From: Cannabis sativa
Lineage: Eukaryota > Streptophyta > Magnoliopsida > Rosales > Cannabaceae
Direction: 5' to 3'
Assembly: GCF_029168945.1 (NCBI RefSeq)
Contig: NC_083604.1
Span: forward strand, 68,960,211-69,024,210
Length of the DNA: 64,000 bases
Notes under the pieces: generated by a model
What the model was told of the DNA's origin: nothing
Seen by the model: the letters and a program-made list of their open reading frames with translations, nothing else
The model's database searches: none
Part shown: piece by piece, positions 45,932-58,235 of the stretch
Position numbering within the stretch: position 1 is the stretch's first letter
Layout: each line of letters starts with the position of its first letter
Program-made: the position numbers and the translations under genes

Positions 45932-46329
45932 TGTTCATTCCAACAACGCAGAAGTAAAAATATTATTATTATTTACTCTTCATTAAATTAAATTTATACA
46001 GAAACTCAAACTATTGAATCACAAATAAAAGAACAAAACAAAATAATTCTATATGGTCTTAGATCTAAAGAGAACTCCAAAAAGAATTTACTATTAGAAC
46101 ACAAATTATTCTTTAAAAAATAAGAAAAATGAGGTACCCATCAATAGTTGTTGAAAATGCATCTGCATCTTTGCTAGAATCTCAAATCCAAGGAAAAAAA
46201 TAAGAAATATATTTATTAAAATGAATATATACTTTTATTAAATAAGAGCAACATACATACATCAAATGCAAACAAATAAAAAGAGACAGAGTTGTTATTT
46301 TCTTAATCACCACTTGCTCAATCAATTCA
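45932..46329. other. AT-rich spacer
   Basis: No gene or terminal repeat was recognised. Confidence 0.4.
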
Positions 46330-46341
46330 TGGTAGAAATAC

Positions 46342-46393
<52 letters not shown>

Positions 46394-46871
46394 CATAACT
46401 CCAAATAAAAGTACCAATAATAGTAAAAATTAACAACAAGAACAACACACAAGAACAATAAAAATGAACCATATTTGATAGATATTGAGGTCCTCTTCGA
46501 GACAGAACAAGTCTTCAAGTTAAAACTGGCTATTTCATTTCATAAAAAAAAAATACATAAAAATTGTTTATATAGTATTTCAAACTAACAATAACAAAAT
46601 TAACATAATAATCAAGTTCAGCTAATCTTTAGCCATACTTCAACGCAGCTCAATCATCACAAAATCCTAGAGCGATCTTGGCTTCACAAGAACTCGGCTC
46701 ACCTACTCAGGACCCTCTCGAATGACACCTGGAGCAGCTCCTTTGTTGATTGAAGAGCTTGGTTGATTTGGGGGTTTTTCCTAGGCTGTATCTTTCATGA
46801 CAGATTTTACTCTTTGTTTCCAAACTCTTGTGTCAATAGCTATTGGGCTTTTTAAATGGGTCTCACTAACA
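46330..46871 (-). mobile_element. Probable 3' LTR of a Ty3/gypsy element
   Basis: On the minus strand, a TTGGGGAG-type purine tract after the pol stop is followed by TGTTAGTGAGACCC (46871 leftward). A matching inverted end ..CTACCA lies at 46330. That gives 542 bp. The 5' LTR is not present in the window, so the call rests on position and ends only. Confidence 0.5.
46342..46392 (+). repeat. (TAA)17 microsatellite
   Basis: 51 bases of uninterrupted TAA triplets inside the probable gypsy LTR. Confidence 0.95.
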
Positions 46872-47221
46872 CTACTCCCCAATATTATAGAGTTGGACAA
46901 AAGACTCATAATCTTCCTGAGTAGCATCTTCCGGAGTGCTTAAAGACCAATGCACGAGAATTTGCTGAACTACTTTTCCATTGACCATCTTGAGTCTTGT
47001 AGCTAAGATAGCTAGAGGAACTATTAACAGTTTGTTGGCTATGCTTGATTCCGGTAATGGGTAGCATATAGGTGAATTGCTACTATAAAACGACTTCAAG
47101 AGAGACACATGGAAAGTAGGATAATGTGGCTGCTTAGAGGAAGTTCAAGAGTATAAGTTGCTGGTCCCCAATGAGCAAGGATAGGAAAAGGCCCAAAATA
47201 ACGTCTACAAAGCTTATTATT
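46872..47221 (-). pseudogene. Gypsy integrase C-terminus with chromodomain-like tail
   Basis: The minus-strand frame reads LNNKLCRRYFGPFPILAHWG and ATYTLELP (47221-47110). A frame change follows, then SLLKSFYS and the tail ILVHWSLSTPEDATQEDYES, ending at a stop at 46874-46872. The GPF/Y module and chromodomain-like tail are typical of chromovirus integrases. It is the 3' half of the pol gene interrupted at 47226/53266 by the Sirevirus-like element. The rest lies at 53271-54135. Confidence 0.8.
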
Positions 47222-47226
47222 AAGGT

Positions 47227-48353
47227 TGAAAAACCGTGTTTTTGCAAATGTCAGTTGTATATAAGAAAATATAAAATCTGTAATCGTTTGCAGCAGCAGA
47301 AAGTAATTCGCTACGTGTGAAACGAATGTGCGAATATAAAATATTTGCGAAAAATAAATAACTTGACACGAGAGATTTATACGTGGTATCGGTGTTCTCA
47401 CGAACAACTCTAGTCACGGGGCCACGCCGAGAGAATGAAATCAATTAATAAAGTATCAAAATTACAAAGACAATTGACTTAAACAAGTTTAGACTCCCTC
47501 TAAAGTATTGCGCAATCCTTTGTAATCCACTTTTATGAATACGACTTCTTGAAACACCTTCAAGCCCGAACTCCCTTCGTCTTTGAAGTGTGAGTGCTTA
47601 CTTCCTCCCGAAGTAAGGCTTCAACAAGTCTTCTCCCGAAGACCAAGTGCTTACTTCCTCCCGAAGTAAGGCTTTATCAAGTCTTCTCCCGAAGACCAAT
47701 CTCTTGTTCAGTCAAGTAGTTCTTCACAACCTGCAGTGATAGAGTAAGAACAGAAATAGAACAACTAGAACCTAGATGAACAACTAGGCTCTCACAAAAC
47801 AAAGAAAGACTCTCTTCTCTCAAAAGATAAATGTAGAAAATGAATAATGGAAGAGGTAATTCGAATGGTTGCTCTCTAGGCTCTATTTATAGACCATAGA
47901 AACCGAAGAGGCAACCACAAGTTCGAATTAGCAGCTGTACAAAAACTTTCCAAAGAAAACACGATCTACAGCATCAGATTCGGATGCGACGCGACGAATC
48001 GGACATCGAAACGGGAAACTTGCTATAATCGGGTCCGATCCTCTATTAATGCTTGATTCCTGCCAAAAACAGATTAGATATTCTGATTGTATCAAGATAC
48101 AATCGAAATTAATAAGGAAAAGGCAATAATCAAAGTTTCCCTAAAAAAGACAACTTTCCAAAAGAGAATTCCTTCTCTTTTGAGAAGTTTTCAACAAAGG
48201 AAAGTTAAATTTGAAAGTGCAACTTTCCAATCAAGGAAAAGGGCAACTACAATCCGAATTTATAAGGCAAGAAATCGAATATGAATGCAAAGCAATCTTA
48301 CCATAAATGGAAAAATTATTTTGTCAACTAACTTGCCAAAAAAGGACTTTACA
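47227..48353 (-). repeat. 3' LTR of the Sirevirus-like element
   Basis: 1127 bp, TGAAAAACC .. GACTTTACA on the plus strand. It contains a 53-bp internal tandem repeat (anchors gtgcttac at 47594 and 47647) with hairpin-forming cttcctcccgaag. Confidence 0.88.
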
Positions 48354-48585
48354 ATCTCCCCCTTTGGCACTTTAGATGAACAAAATAATTTTTAACATAA
48401 AGTACCTGCAAGGCAAAGTTAGCAAGAGCAAAGGATACTACTCCCCCTGAGTAACACACTCGAAATTGTAAAACAACAAAACAGCATGCTAACTTTTAAT
48501 CCAAATATGAACACAAACACAAACACAAACACAAACCTCAACTCCCCCTAAACAGTTGAGTATACAATTACTCCCCCTTTTTGTT
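48354..48585 (-). promoter_or_regulatory. Cluster of polypurine tracts
   Basis: Four copies of a ctcccc(c)t-type tract on the plus strand, i.e. aggggag on the coding strand. They lie near 48355, 48442, 48542 and 48571, the first abutting the LTR. Multiple tracts are a known trait of Sireviruses. The first would prime plus-strand DNA synthesis. Confidence 0.65.
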
Positions 48586-49995
48586 TATCTATAAGGGCCA
48601 AAGACAAAAAGAAATGAAAATATAGAAATATGTCCAACAGAAACAAAAAGAAAGAAAACTTATGCCCCATAAAGCTTGATCAATGAGGACAACTGCTTGG
48701 ACATCTCTTGCTGAACCTCCTCCATGGCAGCAAGACGATTGGAGCCGCAAGAAGAGCATTTGAGGGGGCTTGTTTAGATTCCACCATTTTCCTTTTTGGG
48801 ATGCCCTAGGTTCTTTGTTCTCACCATTTTGATCTAAACGAGACAATGAACAGCAAACAAGCAAGAGAGACCAAGAAATAGAATCGGGTAGGTGGTGAGA
48901 GTAAATGACAAAAATTGCTTGAAATAAACATGGGAGAGTTTAGCAAAAAGGAAACCAATTTCAAAATATTTGAGAAACCACCAGCCCACGATTACAAAAG
49001 GAAACTGCCCACCCCTTGCAACTTCTTTCTCCTTTTTTTTTAAAAAAAAAAAAAAGAAACTAGAATTACCAACAATATTTCCAAAAATAAGTCAATCTTT
49101 CAAGATTAAAAGACACATTACCATATAAAGATTAATCTTTACTTGGAAAAATAAATAAATCAAAGAAGAATGAATGTTGATACTTACCATTTAAGCACAA
49201 GATTTCCTTAACCCATGAAGCAAGTCACACGCCTCCCTCCTTTTTTATTTTATTTTTTTTTATTTATTTTTTTTTTAAATTAAAACCGAAAATAAAATAC
49301 AGTGTGTACAATAGATATATGTGATTCGAATCAAGCAGAGAAATCAAATATCATTGACAATTGACAAAATAAAATACATGTTATGCTTTTAAAGAAAATA
49401 ACTAGTCAGTATCTCAGGAACAAATCATACTTAATTGATGTTGAGGAAAAAGATATGCATGTTACTAAAAATTGTGAACCAGGATTTTCAATTTAATTCT
49501 AATAGAGGAGACTTACAAATTTGAACACACTTGTCAGACATAAGTGTGTGCAGTGAAAAAAGGATCATTGTCCTTGGCAAGATTTTTCATTTTCGCCTTT
49601 TTCAATTTGATCCATGGCCGGATGCTTTCACACCATACTGAAGGTAACCCTTTTCTATGGTAGTGCATCCTCATCATAGTTGCTAATTACAATGTTCCAG
49701 CTTACTCAACAGATGGCTTTCACACCTCAATATGGGTAGCTCTATTCAATGAGGGCACGACAAGACTGAAACAAAAATTGCTCAACTCTGTATAAGTACA
49801 TTATGTAATCCTAGACACAAATAAAGAGTAACATGAACCTTTTAACACAACATCACAAAGTATGATCAGAATGAGATCCTAACTGATTATAATCCAAAAG
49901 CATAAACATGATTTGTCAAAATACAATGATAGAATATTAAAAGCTAGAGAAGAATCACATAATACTATTGTACAAAAATTATGAACATGATAAAA
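48586..49995 (-). other. Non-coding 3' internal region of the Sirevirus-like element
   Basis: Between the RNase H end and the purine tracts. No intact frame; a 91-codon open frame at 48864-48589 has no recognisable domain. Sireviruses often hold an extra or envelope-like ORF or long UTR here. Confidence 0.45.
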
Positions 49996-50769
49996 TTAAA
50001 CAATGCAAACTCCCAAAGACTTTCTGAGGGAGTCAAAGCGACTTGCATCTAGGGCCTTTGTGAAAATATCAGCTAATTGTTTTTCAGTATCAACATATTC
50101 TAATTGCAATGATTTATTTTCAACAAGTTCCCTGATAAAGTGATGTCTTATATCAATGTGCTTTGTTCTAGAATGTTGAACAGGATTTTTGGGAATATTT
50201 ATGGCACTAGTATTATCACATGCAGAATGACAAGTAAGAATAGATGTGAGAGTATAGCAATTATCAACAGATCTAAACCCTAGTAAAGTGCATTGTTTAT
50301 CACTGTTAAGAACAAAACAATGATCATTGTCAAAATTGACGGTATACCCTTGATTACAAATCTGACTAATGCTAAGTAAATTAGCTTTTAGTCCCTCAAC
50401 AAGCATAAAATTTTTCAACCTTGGTAACCCTTCAAAATTGAGAGTTCCCATTCCAATGGCATTTCCTGTTAAACCATTACCAAACGTGACCTCACCACAT
50501 TGCATTGGTCTGATATTCACTAAAAAATCCTTGTAACCTGTCATATGTCTAGAACAACCACTGTCAAAATACCACATTTGAGAAGCAGCACTTTTATCAG
50601 AAAAACCAGCTAAACATTTTTCTTTTTCAATCCATTTTTGTTTCAAAGCACTATGTTTCTTTTGAAAAAATTTCAAATTACCAAAATAATTTGTTTTAAA
50701 CATATTTTGCAACGTGAAACATTTAGGCCTGATATGTCCTTTAATACCACAAAATAATGATTGGAACAA
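49996..50769 (-). CDS. Protease - RNase H tail fusion ORF (257 aa) of the deletion derivative
   Basis: One open frame. It begins with the second gag knuckle region ([11 protein letters not shown]). The protease with active site [13 protein letters not shown] and [12 protein letters not shown] follows. At about position 50220 it jumps straight into the end of RNase [21 protein letters not shown] .. [16 protein letters not shown]. Integrase, reverse transcriptase and the first part of RNase H are missing, yet the frame is kept across the junction. The protease residues look intact. It could at most mature Gag; it cannot copy or integrate DNA. The upstream gag is broken, so expression is doubtful. 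Confidence 0.82.
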   Translation of the reverse strand: MFQSLFCGIKGHIRPKCFTLQNMFKTNYFGNLKFFQKKHSALKQKWIEKEKCLAGFSDKSAASQMWYFDSGCSRHMTGYKDFLVNIRPMQCGEVTFGNGLTGNAIGMGTLNFEGLPRLKNFMLVEGLKANLLSISQICNQGYTVNFDNDHCFVLNSDKQCTLLGFRSVDNCYTLTSILTCHSACDNTSAINIPKNPVQHSRTKHIDIRHHFIRELVENKSLQLEYVDTEKQLADIFTKALDASRFDSLRKSLGVCIV

Positions 50770-52095
50770 ACCTTCTTACACGAGATCTTATCCTTTTTGA
50801 ACTTACTTGGAGACTTTGCTTCGTAGACAACATTTTTTGTTGCGGCAAATCTTAAATTTGCGGTAAGCGAGTAAAATTCAACGGAACACTAGATTTTACA
50901 AATTTTGTTTTTCCGGGAACTTTCGCACCATTTGATCCAAGACCAAGAAAGCCTCTTTGACTGCATTCTTGTAAGACTCGGTAGAGACTCCTCACGGATG
51001 TCGGATTCATCGGAATCGAATTAGAATTTTCTTTTTCAATGGTATTATTCAAACATACCAATCTTTCTTTCACTTCGTGAATCACAAACAAACTTGGAAG
51101 AAGGCGAGGTTAGTGCAACATTTTTAGAAATATCTTCATCACTATCAGTTTCATCGTCACTCCATGTGACATTGAAACTTTTCTTATTCTTTTTCAATGT
51201 ATTTGCACATTCAGATTGAATATGTCCAAAACCATCGCATTCCCTGCACTGAATTCCCTTTTTGTTAGTCATTGAGGGTTTTGAAAAAATATTACCTTTG
51301 GAGAATTTTGGAAAATTCTTTTTGTCACTTATCTTTTTATGTATTTTTGAAAGTTTTTAGTTAAAACTTCCATCTCATCATCTTCTTCATCATACGAAGT
51401 TTCTTTTTCGGCAACATTAAAAGCAATACCTTTATCTCTATCAGTGATGGACTTGGGTTTGTCCTTCTGCTTGATTTGCTGATTCAATTCAAAAGTGCAC
51501 AAAGAACCCATTAATTCTTCCACCTTCATTGTGCTAAAGTCTTTAGCCTCCTCCATTGCTAAAAGTTTAGTATCGAACCTCTACGGAAGAACTCTAACAA
51601 TTTTCTCACGAAGAATCATCAAGTTTTCACCAAGAGCAAAATATTCATTAGCAATATCGGATAGTTTTTCATAGAATTCGGTTAGGGTTTCATTATACGA
51701 CATCCTAAGATCATCAAATTTGGTACGAAGCATAATATATCTAGAACGCTTAACATCGGATGTTCCTTCAGTGTTTGAAGGATGCCAAGCATCCTTAGCG
51801 GATTCACGAGAAGATATAAGCTTAATATAACCTTCACCTACTCCATTAAATATGGCATGTAAAGCTTTGCTATTATAAACGGACAAATTATCATCTTCAA
51901 TAGACCATTCAAGTTCGATTTTAATTTAGAATTACCTTCGGAATCTACCACAACGGGAGGAGACCATCTGAAAGAACCATCCTCCATGCTTTCTCATTTT
52001 GAGACTTGATAAAGGCTCATTCTAACCTTCCAATAAGGATAGTTGGAATCGTTGAGGAGTGGTGGGCGAACAATAGAAGTTCCTGCAAAGGGAAA
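50770..52095 (-). pseudogene. Broken gag of the Sirevirus-like element
   Basis: Pieces in order on the minus strand. PPLLNDSNYPYWKVRM lies near 52065. A core gag at 51886-51581 reads SKALHAIFNGVGEGY and SYNETLTEFYEKL. 51556-51329 reads KVEELMGSLCTFEL. A knuckle CRECDGFGHIQSEC is near 51245. An acidic stretch SDDETDSDED follows, then 51091-50852. They lie in different frames, separated by stops and small indels. Gag would have formed the particle shell. Confidence 0.8.
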
Positions 52096-52165
52096 CATAT
52101 TGCAAAAACACAAGAAAACGTTGAAAGGACCACACTAAGAGTTTAGTGTCCTCTGATACCAATTG

Positions 52166-53265
52166 AAAAACCGTGTTTTTGCAAATGTCGATTGTATATA
52201 AGAAAATATAAAATGCGTAATCGTCACGAGAAAGTAGTGCACTCGGCAAAAGAAACGAGTGCATAATATAAAATATTTGCAGAAAAATAAATAACTTGAC
52301 ACAAGAGATTTATACGTGGTATCAGTGTTCTCACGAACACTCTAGTCACGGGGCCACGCCCGAGAGAATGAAATCGATTAATAAAGTATCAAAATTACAA
52401 AGACAATTGACTTAAACAAGTTTAGACTCCCTCTAAAGTATTGCCGCAATCCTTTGTAATCCACTTTATGAATCGACTTTGAAACACCTTCAAGCCCGAA
52501 CTCCCTTCGTCTTTGAAGTGTGAGTGCTTACTTCCTCCGAGTAAGGCTTCAACAAGTCTTCTCCCAAAGACAGTGCTTACTTCCTCCCGAAGTAAGGCTT
52601 TATCAAGTCTTCTCCGAAGACCAATCTCTTGTTCGATCAAGTAGTTCTTCACAACCTCTAGGATAGAGTAAGAACGAGAAATAGAACAACTAGAACCTAG
52701 ATGAACAACTAGCTCTCACAAAACAAAGAAAGACTATAACCTCTCAAAAGATAAATGTAGAAAATGAATAATGGAAGAGGTAATTCGAATGGTTGCTTTC
52801 TCAGGCTCTATAGACCATAGAAACCGAAGAGGCAACCACAAGTTCGAATTAGTATGCAAAAAACTTTCCAAAGAAAACACGATACGCGGCATCGGATTCG
52901 GATGCGACGCGACGAATCGGACCGACGGAAACTTGCTATAATCGGGTCCGATCCTCTATTAATGCTTGATTCCTGCCAAAAACAGATTAGATATTCTGAT
53001 TGTATCAAGATACAATCGAAATTAATAAGGAAAAGGCAATAATCAAAGTTTCCCTAAAAAAGACAACTTTCCAAAAGAGAATTCCTTCTCTTTTGAGAAG
53101 TTTTCAACAAAGGAAAGTTCAGCTGAAAGTGCAACTTTCCAATCAAGGAAAAGGGCAACTACAATCCGAATTTATAAGGCAAGAAATCGAATATGAATGC
53201 AAAGCAATCTTACCATAAATGGAAAAATTATTTTGTCAACTAACTTGCCAAAAAAGGACTTTACA
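52166..53265 (-). repeat. 5' LTR of the Sirevirus-like element
   Basis: 1100 bp, the same ends as the other LTR but with many small deletions relative to it (for example in the tandem repeat at 52530-52625 and around 52905-52930). It is therefore diverged in length as well as sequence. Confidence 0.88.
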
Positions 53266-53270
53266 AAGGT

Positions 53271-54135
53271 GTTGTCCACTATTGATTAGCGATAAGGTTT
53301 TAACTTAACCAACACTAAATCTCCCAGCTAAAACTCAATATGCTTGCGTTTCTTGTTAGCTTGTTATGTCATTCTGTGTTGAGACTATTGTAGATTAACT
53401 TTTAACTATTGCAAAATAGCATCTCGTGACACTAAATCTTTCTCCACAGCTTGAATGGTGGTAGTGCCCCGAGTGTAAGCTGGAATAGAAGGTGGAAGTC
53501 AGCCATACATAGATTAAAATGGTGTCATGCCAATAGCAGAATGGTTGTTAGTATTATAATGATATTTAGCCCAAGCAAGAAACTTACTCCACTATTTTGG
53601 ATTGTCAGCTGTAAAAGCACGAAGGTACTACTCCACATACTTGTTCGTAACTTCTGTTTGACCATCCGTTTGTGGGTGATACGCGGAACTCATTTTCAAC
53701 TTAGTATACCCATGACTTCAAACAATTTCTTTCAAAAGGCACTAGTGAAAATAAGGTCACGGTCAGAAACAATAGTGTGAGGCATTCCATGGAGACAAAT
53801 CACCATGTTTGTGAAGAGTTTAGCCACTTTAGTAGCAGAGTATTGAGTTGGCAATGCTCCAAAATGAGCATACTTTGTGAATCTATCAATGACCACTAGA
53901 ATGTTTGTAACACCGTTGGAGTTAGGAAGTCCAACGATGAAATCCATAGCGAGATCTTCCCAAACTCTCTTTAATAACTCAAGAGGTTGTAATAAACCAT
54001 ATGGAGTTGTGGGTGAATACTTCACGGTTTCACAAACTAAGCAAGATCGAACATATTTACATACATCTTGGCACATGCCATGCCAAAAAAAAATTCACTC
54101 AAGCGAAGAAAAGTGCGAACCACCCCTGCGTGACT
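53271..54135 (-). pseudogene. Gypsy integrase (H2C2 and core) remnant
   Basis: Reading leftward from about 54135: VVRTFLRLSEFFFWHGM, then CKYVRSCLVCE (zinc finger). The catalytic core follows with MDFIVGLPNSNG, VVIDRFTKYAHF and IVSDRDLIFTSAF. Later come AYHPQTDGQTEV-type and KFLAWAKYHYN-type segments with several stops down to 53271. It joins 46872-47221 once the Sirevirus-like element is removed. The upstream part (gag, protease, RT) is absent, the right edge abutting a CACTA remnant. Confidence 0.82.
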
Positions 54136-55935
54136 TGCTGCTACGGAGAAGGCTGGAATTGCTACTGTATAAAAGGCTGGAAGTATTGTTGTGAAGAAGG
54201 TTGGTGTTGATGTTGTGGAGGAGCAGCATAACTCTGAGAAGACGAACCACCAGGCGACTGCGATTGACCATACATTTGAATAAAGTTTTCAAATCGTGGG
54301 TTATATAAATTGCACGTTGTTCAGGGGTCAGACTACACCCTAATATTACATATAGTTGTAAACATATATGTCACAGTGTTAAACATTTTATTAGGGGGCA
54401 AAGGAGGCCGAGTTGACTGACTTTGACTGTATATTTTTTCCTTTGCCTTTGACCCTATAACTCACACTTCTTTGATAGTCACATCTTTTTCCAACAACTT
54501 TTCAAAGTACGTCGAATTGATAGCTAGTATCAAATTCAGTACCAGATGTATCGCTCTGAGATTGTCTTTTGAATCATTTTCTATTAAGCTCCTTACGCAT
54601 GTCATCCTATTTAATAAAATAATTTTAGAACATATAATTAATATAATATTAAAATGTTAATAATACAATATTTTATTTACTTACATAATCTTCTACAGCG
54701 ACTTCGTCAACAAAACCACCAGATGATTGTTTCGTTTGAGCCACCCTCCATGCATCAACCACATGCTCTTCGGGAAGACCACCCTATATAAAAATAAACA
54801 AATAAAATAATTTATAAAGTATTTTAAGATAAATTATATTTTAAAATTAAAGGATAAATATTATTACTTACAAAGTTGTGACATATAGAAGCCTACGATC
54901 TTGTGCCTTGCGTCGTTGGATATTTCATCAAGTATCTATTTGGTTTGTTTTTTTTTTTTTTTTTTTTTTTTGAGCGGTTCCAAAAATTTTTGCTAATAAA
55001 TAGTACGCAAATAGGCTTCCAACTCTCCTTATTCAAGTGGTGAGGGAGCAATTCAAGAACTTTCTCCCAATCTTTCGATTTAGTATAATGTTGCTTAAAC
55101 TACTTATGTATATTGGTCTTTCGCTCACTATATCTCTCCGCCCAGTGGCAGACCTAGGATTGAATTTTAGGGTGGGTTTAATTATACATTTAATATAATC
55201 TAAAACAATAAATAACTAGCTAAATTTAAGTGAAATGATAGTTTAACAACATCCTCCTATTCTAGTGGTCATAAGTTTGATCCTAGTTTGAACTTTATTC
55301 TTCATTTGTTTTATTTAAGAAATAAAATGTACATACACGTGGAAAAAAAAAAAAGGAAATTCAAAACATGGTTTCCAATGTAAATTTAAATCTTAACCAA
55401 TTTTTTTATTTAGCTACTGTGTATATATGAAAGTAACAATTCTATATTAATATATTTTCAAATCTCAGCGTGGGCTTTAGCCCTCCCTCAACACCCCTAG
55501 GTCTGCCTATGTCTCTGCCATCTCCGTATATAGAGTCCCCATTTGTAGGTCTCGATGGGGATTCTTGTCAATATTAAAATAAAATTGTATAATAAAGCAA
55601 TTAAAGATTTATATTAATTTTCAAATGACCTTATAAAATAATTGAAACCATAAATAATTGAAAATCACTCACCCTTATACGATTAAACACTTGATCCTTA
55701 TATTGTTGGGGTACATCGGAAAAATTATAATGATGACCTAGACATAAAATGGATACTTACTAGCCCATAAATCAAATGTAAGCGTTGGCTTCAGTCCCCA
55801 ACTATTTTGCATGTACTGAGGTCCACCTCAACCTCTAATGTTTTATCGGCTTTCCTTCTTCGTTTTTCAAGTTCAGTGTTTGAAGCAAGGCCACGACCCT
55901 TTCTGACCCTTGGTTCGACTTTATTTGTTCGAGAA
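54136..55935 (-). pseudogene. CACTA Transposase_24 (Ptta/En-Spm type) gene remnant
   Basis: Degenerate exons on the minus strand. A basic start KVEPRVRKGRGLASNTELEK lies near 55930-55870. A helix-rich middle reads LFISKNFWNRSKK (near 54995-54955) and HYTKSKDWEKVLELLPHHLN. Then WRVAQTKQSSGGFVDEVAVE lies near 54755-54695. A Q/S-rich tail (QMYGQSQSPGGSS) runs to about 54140. The W..LC..F.S..F and later A..K..G.F.. arrangement is typical of the plant transposase family that accompanies CACTA elements. Many stops interrupt it. A hAT MITE (55143-55511) sits in the middle exon and the gypsy remnant cuts the 3' end. Confidence 0.6.
55143..55511. mobile_element. hAT MITE (369 bp)
   Basis: Ends CAGTGGCAGACCTAGG and, in complement, CATAGGCAGACCTAGG: 14 of 16 identical. 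Flanks tctccgcc (55135-55142) and tctctgcc (55512-55519) match at 7 of 8. Non-coding, inserted into the CACTA gene remnant. Confidence 0.85.
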
Positions 55936-56259
55936 ATTTTTTTTCTCTTAGTACGTTAGAAAATAATCATGTATTTATAGTAAGAATAAAGTTAGGGATG
56001 AAAATATGAAACTTGATTAGCAAAACGACGATACTCTAGAAGGATCAGATTAGTAGCTAATTGAGATCAAATCATATTTAACCTGATCTATTTATACTCA
56101 TACTTTCAAGGAAAAAATTAGATTTTAATTACTTTTGCCCGTAATTTTCAGAATTTTAGTATTTATTAATAACAAAACAAACAAAAATAAAATAAGTATG
56201 AGCAAAATAGGTATTTAGTATCAGCTCAAAAAGACCTCTATTTTTATTTATATATATAT
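55936..56259. other. AT-rich spacer
   Basis: No gene or clear element. It may be the 5' flank or first intron of the CACTA remnant. Confidence 0.35.
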
Positions 56260-56599
56260 AGGGTTAATTTCACAAATGCACAAAAGCAACAAAAAAACAA
56301 CAAAAATACGGTTTCACGGAATTTTAAACATTTTTACGATTTTTTTTTATTTTATTTACATAAAATACGGTCTTTTTATGTTATAATTTTGTTCATTTGT
56401 TGTTAATTTTTTGTTATATGTATGTTATTTTTTGTTGTTTTTTTGTTGTTATTTTCATGTTACTTTTATATTGTTTTCTTGTTGATTTTATGTTGTTTTC
56501 GTGTTATTTTTTGAAAAACCGTAAAAATGTAAAAAAAATAATTTTTGAACGTAAAAATATAAATATTTTACAAAAAATTGTGCCTTATGTAATTATTCC
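56260..56599 (+). mobile_element. MITE / left inverted arm (340 bp)
   Basis: Begins AGGGTTAATTTCACAAATGC. It ends in the complement of GGAATAATTACATAAGGC, so it has loosely matching inverted ends of its own. It is the inverted relative of 58236-58564 over its whole length. The interior is runs of tgttgtttt / tgttattttt. Confidence 0.7.
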
Positions 56600-58235
56600 A
56601 TATATATATTATATAACTCAAATTTGGTATATTTTTTTTTTCATTTTAATAGAAGTTGAAAGTGATTGGAACTTTTAGTTTCCAATAAGTCTCGAATGGG
56701 CCAAATTATTATAATTAGATAAAGCCCAATTTAAGATTTTGCTGTTTTGGTAAAGATTAATTTCCTATATAAAAATAAGGGAATTTATAGTAAAAGGATT
56801 ATGTTAGTGTATGTCCTCTTTTCAAAAAAAGTATATGTCCTTATTTCAATTTTTTTTTTTATTCTTTTTTAGAATTAGAAGCAAATTATTTAAACATTAT
56901 GGTATATCTATATTAGTTTTGTTAAAATCTTTTTTATTTTAAAGTTATGTCAATTTTTTTTAATTTTTTATAAGTTATTTTGGGTTATTGGTATATAGAT
57001 TTTATTGTACGGTATATTTCTATTTTGTTGTATGGTATATTATTATTCTTAGATGATATTTATTTTTTATTATGATATGTATAATAGTGGTATATAATTT
57101 TATTAGTATAATAAAAATATTTTAATGTATGTATATAATTTTATTGCCATGCTACATATATTTAATTATTATTTTTATATTTTTTGATTGTATGATTATT
57201 TATTTTAAATAATATTTAATTAGTTTTTATTTTATTATATACAATGGTCATGGTATATATATTTTAATTGTGGTATATAATTTGGTTAGTATAGTATACA
57301 TACATATATATATGTATTAGTAATCTATATTTTTATTATTATTATTTTTTGCATATATGTTTTGGTGTATGGTATATGTATTTTTTGTTATACGGTATAT
57401 AATTTTTTTAAATAATATTTAAGTTTTATTTTCTATTGTACTTTTGTTGACATGATATATAATTTTATTAGCATCCTATATATTTTTATTTTTATTTGTT
57501 GTTATTATTATATATATTTTTATTGTAAGGTATATATTTTATGTTATATGGTATATAAGTTTTATTGTATAGTATATCATTTTATTTTAGATAATGCATG
57601 TTTAGTTTTTATTTTAGTATACATAAAGGTGATATATAATTTTGTTAATATGATATATATATATAATTTTTTTTAATAATATTATATTATTTTGTTATAT
57701 TTTTTATTGTAGGTATATACGTTTTATTGTATGGTATATGATTTTTGTTGTCTATAATATATTATTTATATTTAATATGATATTTAGTTTCTATTTTATT
57801 GTATATAAATTTTTTGGTATGTATTCATATTTTAATGGTGATATATATAATTTTGTTAGCATGATATATATATATATATATTTTGAGTATTAATTTAGTA
57901 TTGTTATAATTTATTTGTGGTATATAATTTTATTACTACGGTATATTAATTTTCTGTACTATGATATATCTAATACTGCTATATATATTTAAATGATCTA
58001 ATATATTTATTTATTTTTGTTACAATATAATAATATGCAATACTAAAAAAATTATGTAACTTAATTTTGTTATTATATATATTTTTTTAAAAAAAATATG
58101 TGATAAATCTATTTTTATAATTTTTATTAGCTAATTTATTAGATTTGGCCATTTTCTTAATTTTTTTAAAAAGTGGACATTTATTAACTTAGTTACCAAA
58201 TTTAGAGCCATTTTGCATCTCAACCCTAAAAATAA
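56600..58235. repeat. AT-rich degenerate repeats between inverted arms
   Basis: Monomers built on ggtatataattttattgt and tgtatggtatat recur irregularly from about 56980 to 58060. No coding potential; the 74-codon frame at 57452 is low complexity. Confidence 0.6.

Larger units (their letters stand above)
47227..53265 (-). mobile_element. Sirevirus-like copia deletion derivative (6.0 kb)
   Basis: LTRs at 47227-48353 and 52166-53265, with exact 5-bp duplication aaggt (47222-47226, 53266-53270). On the minus strand a PBS TGGTATCAGAGG (52163-52152) lies 2 bases after the 5' LTR. Gag with two zinc knuckles and a protease are followed directly by the end of RNase H. Integrase, reverse transcriptase and most of RNase H are deleted. 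Several polypurine tracts precede the 3' LTR, a Sirevirus feature, as are the long LTRs and the CRECDGFGH knuckle. It sits inside the gypsy integrase gene. Confidence 0.88.

Noticed and set aside
46327..46518. Leucine-repeat peptide
   Set aside because: Encoded by the complement of the (TAA)17 microsatellite.
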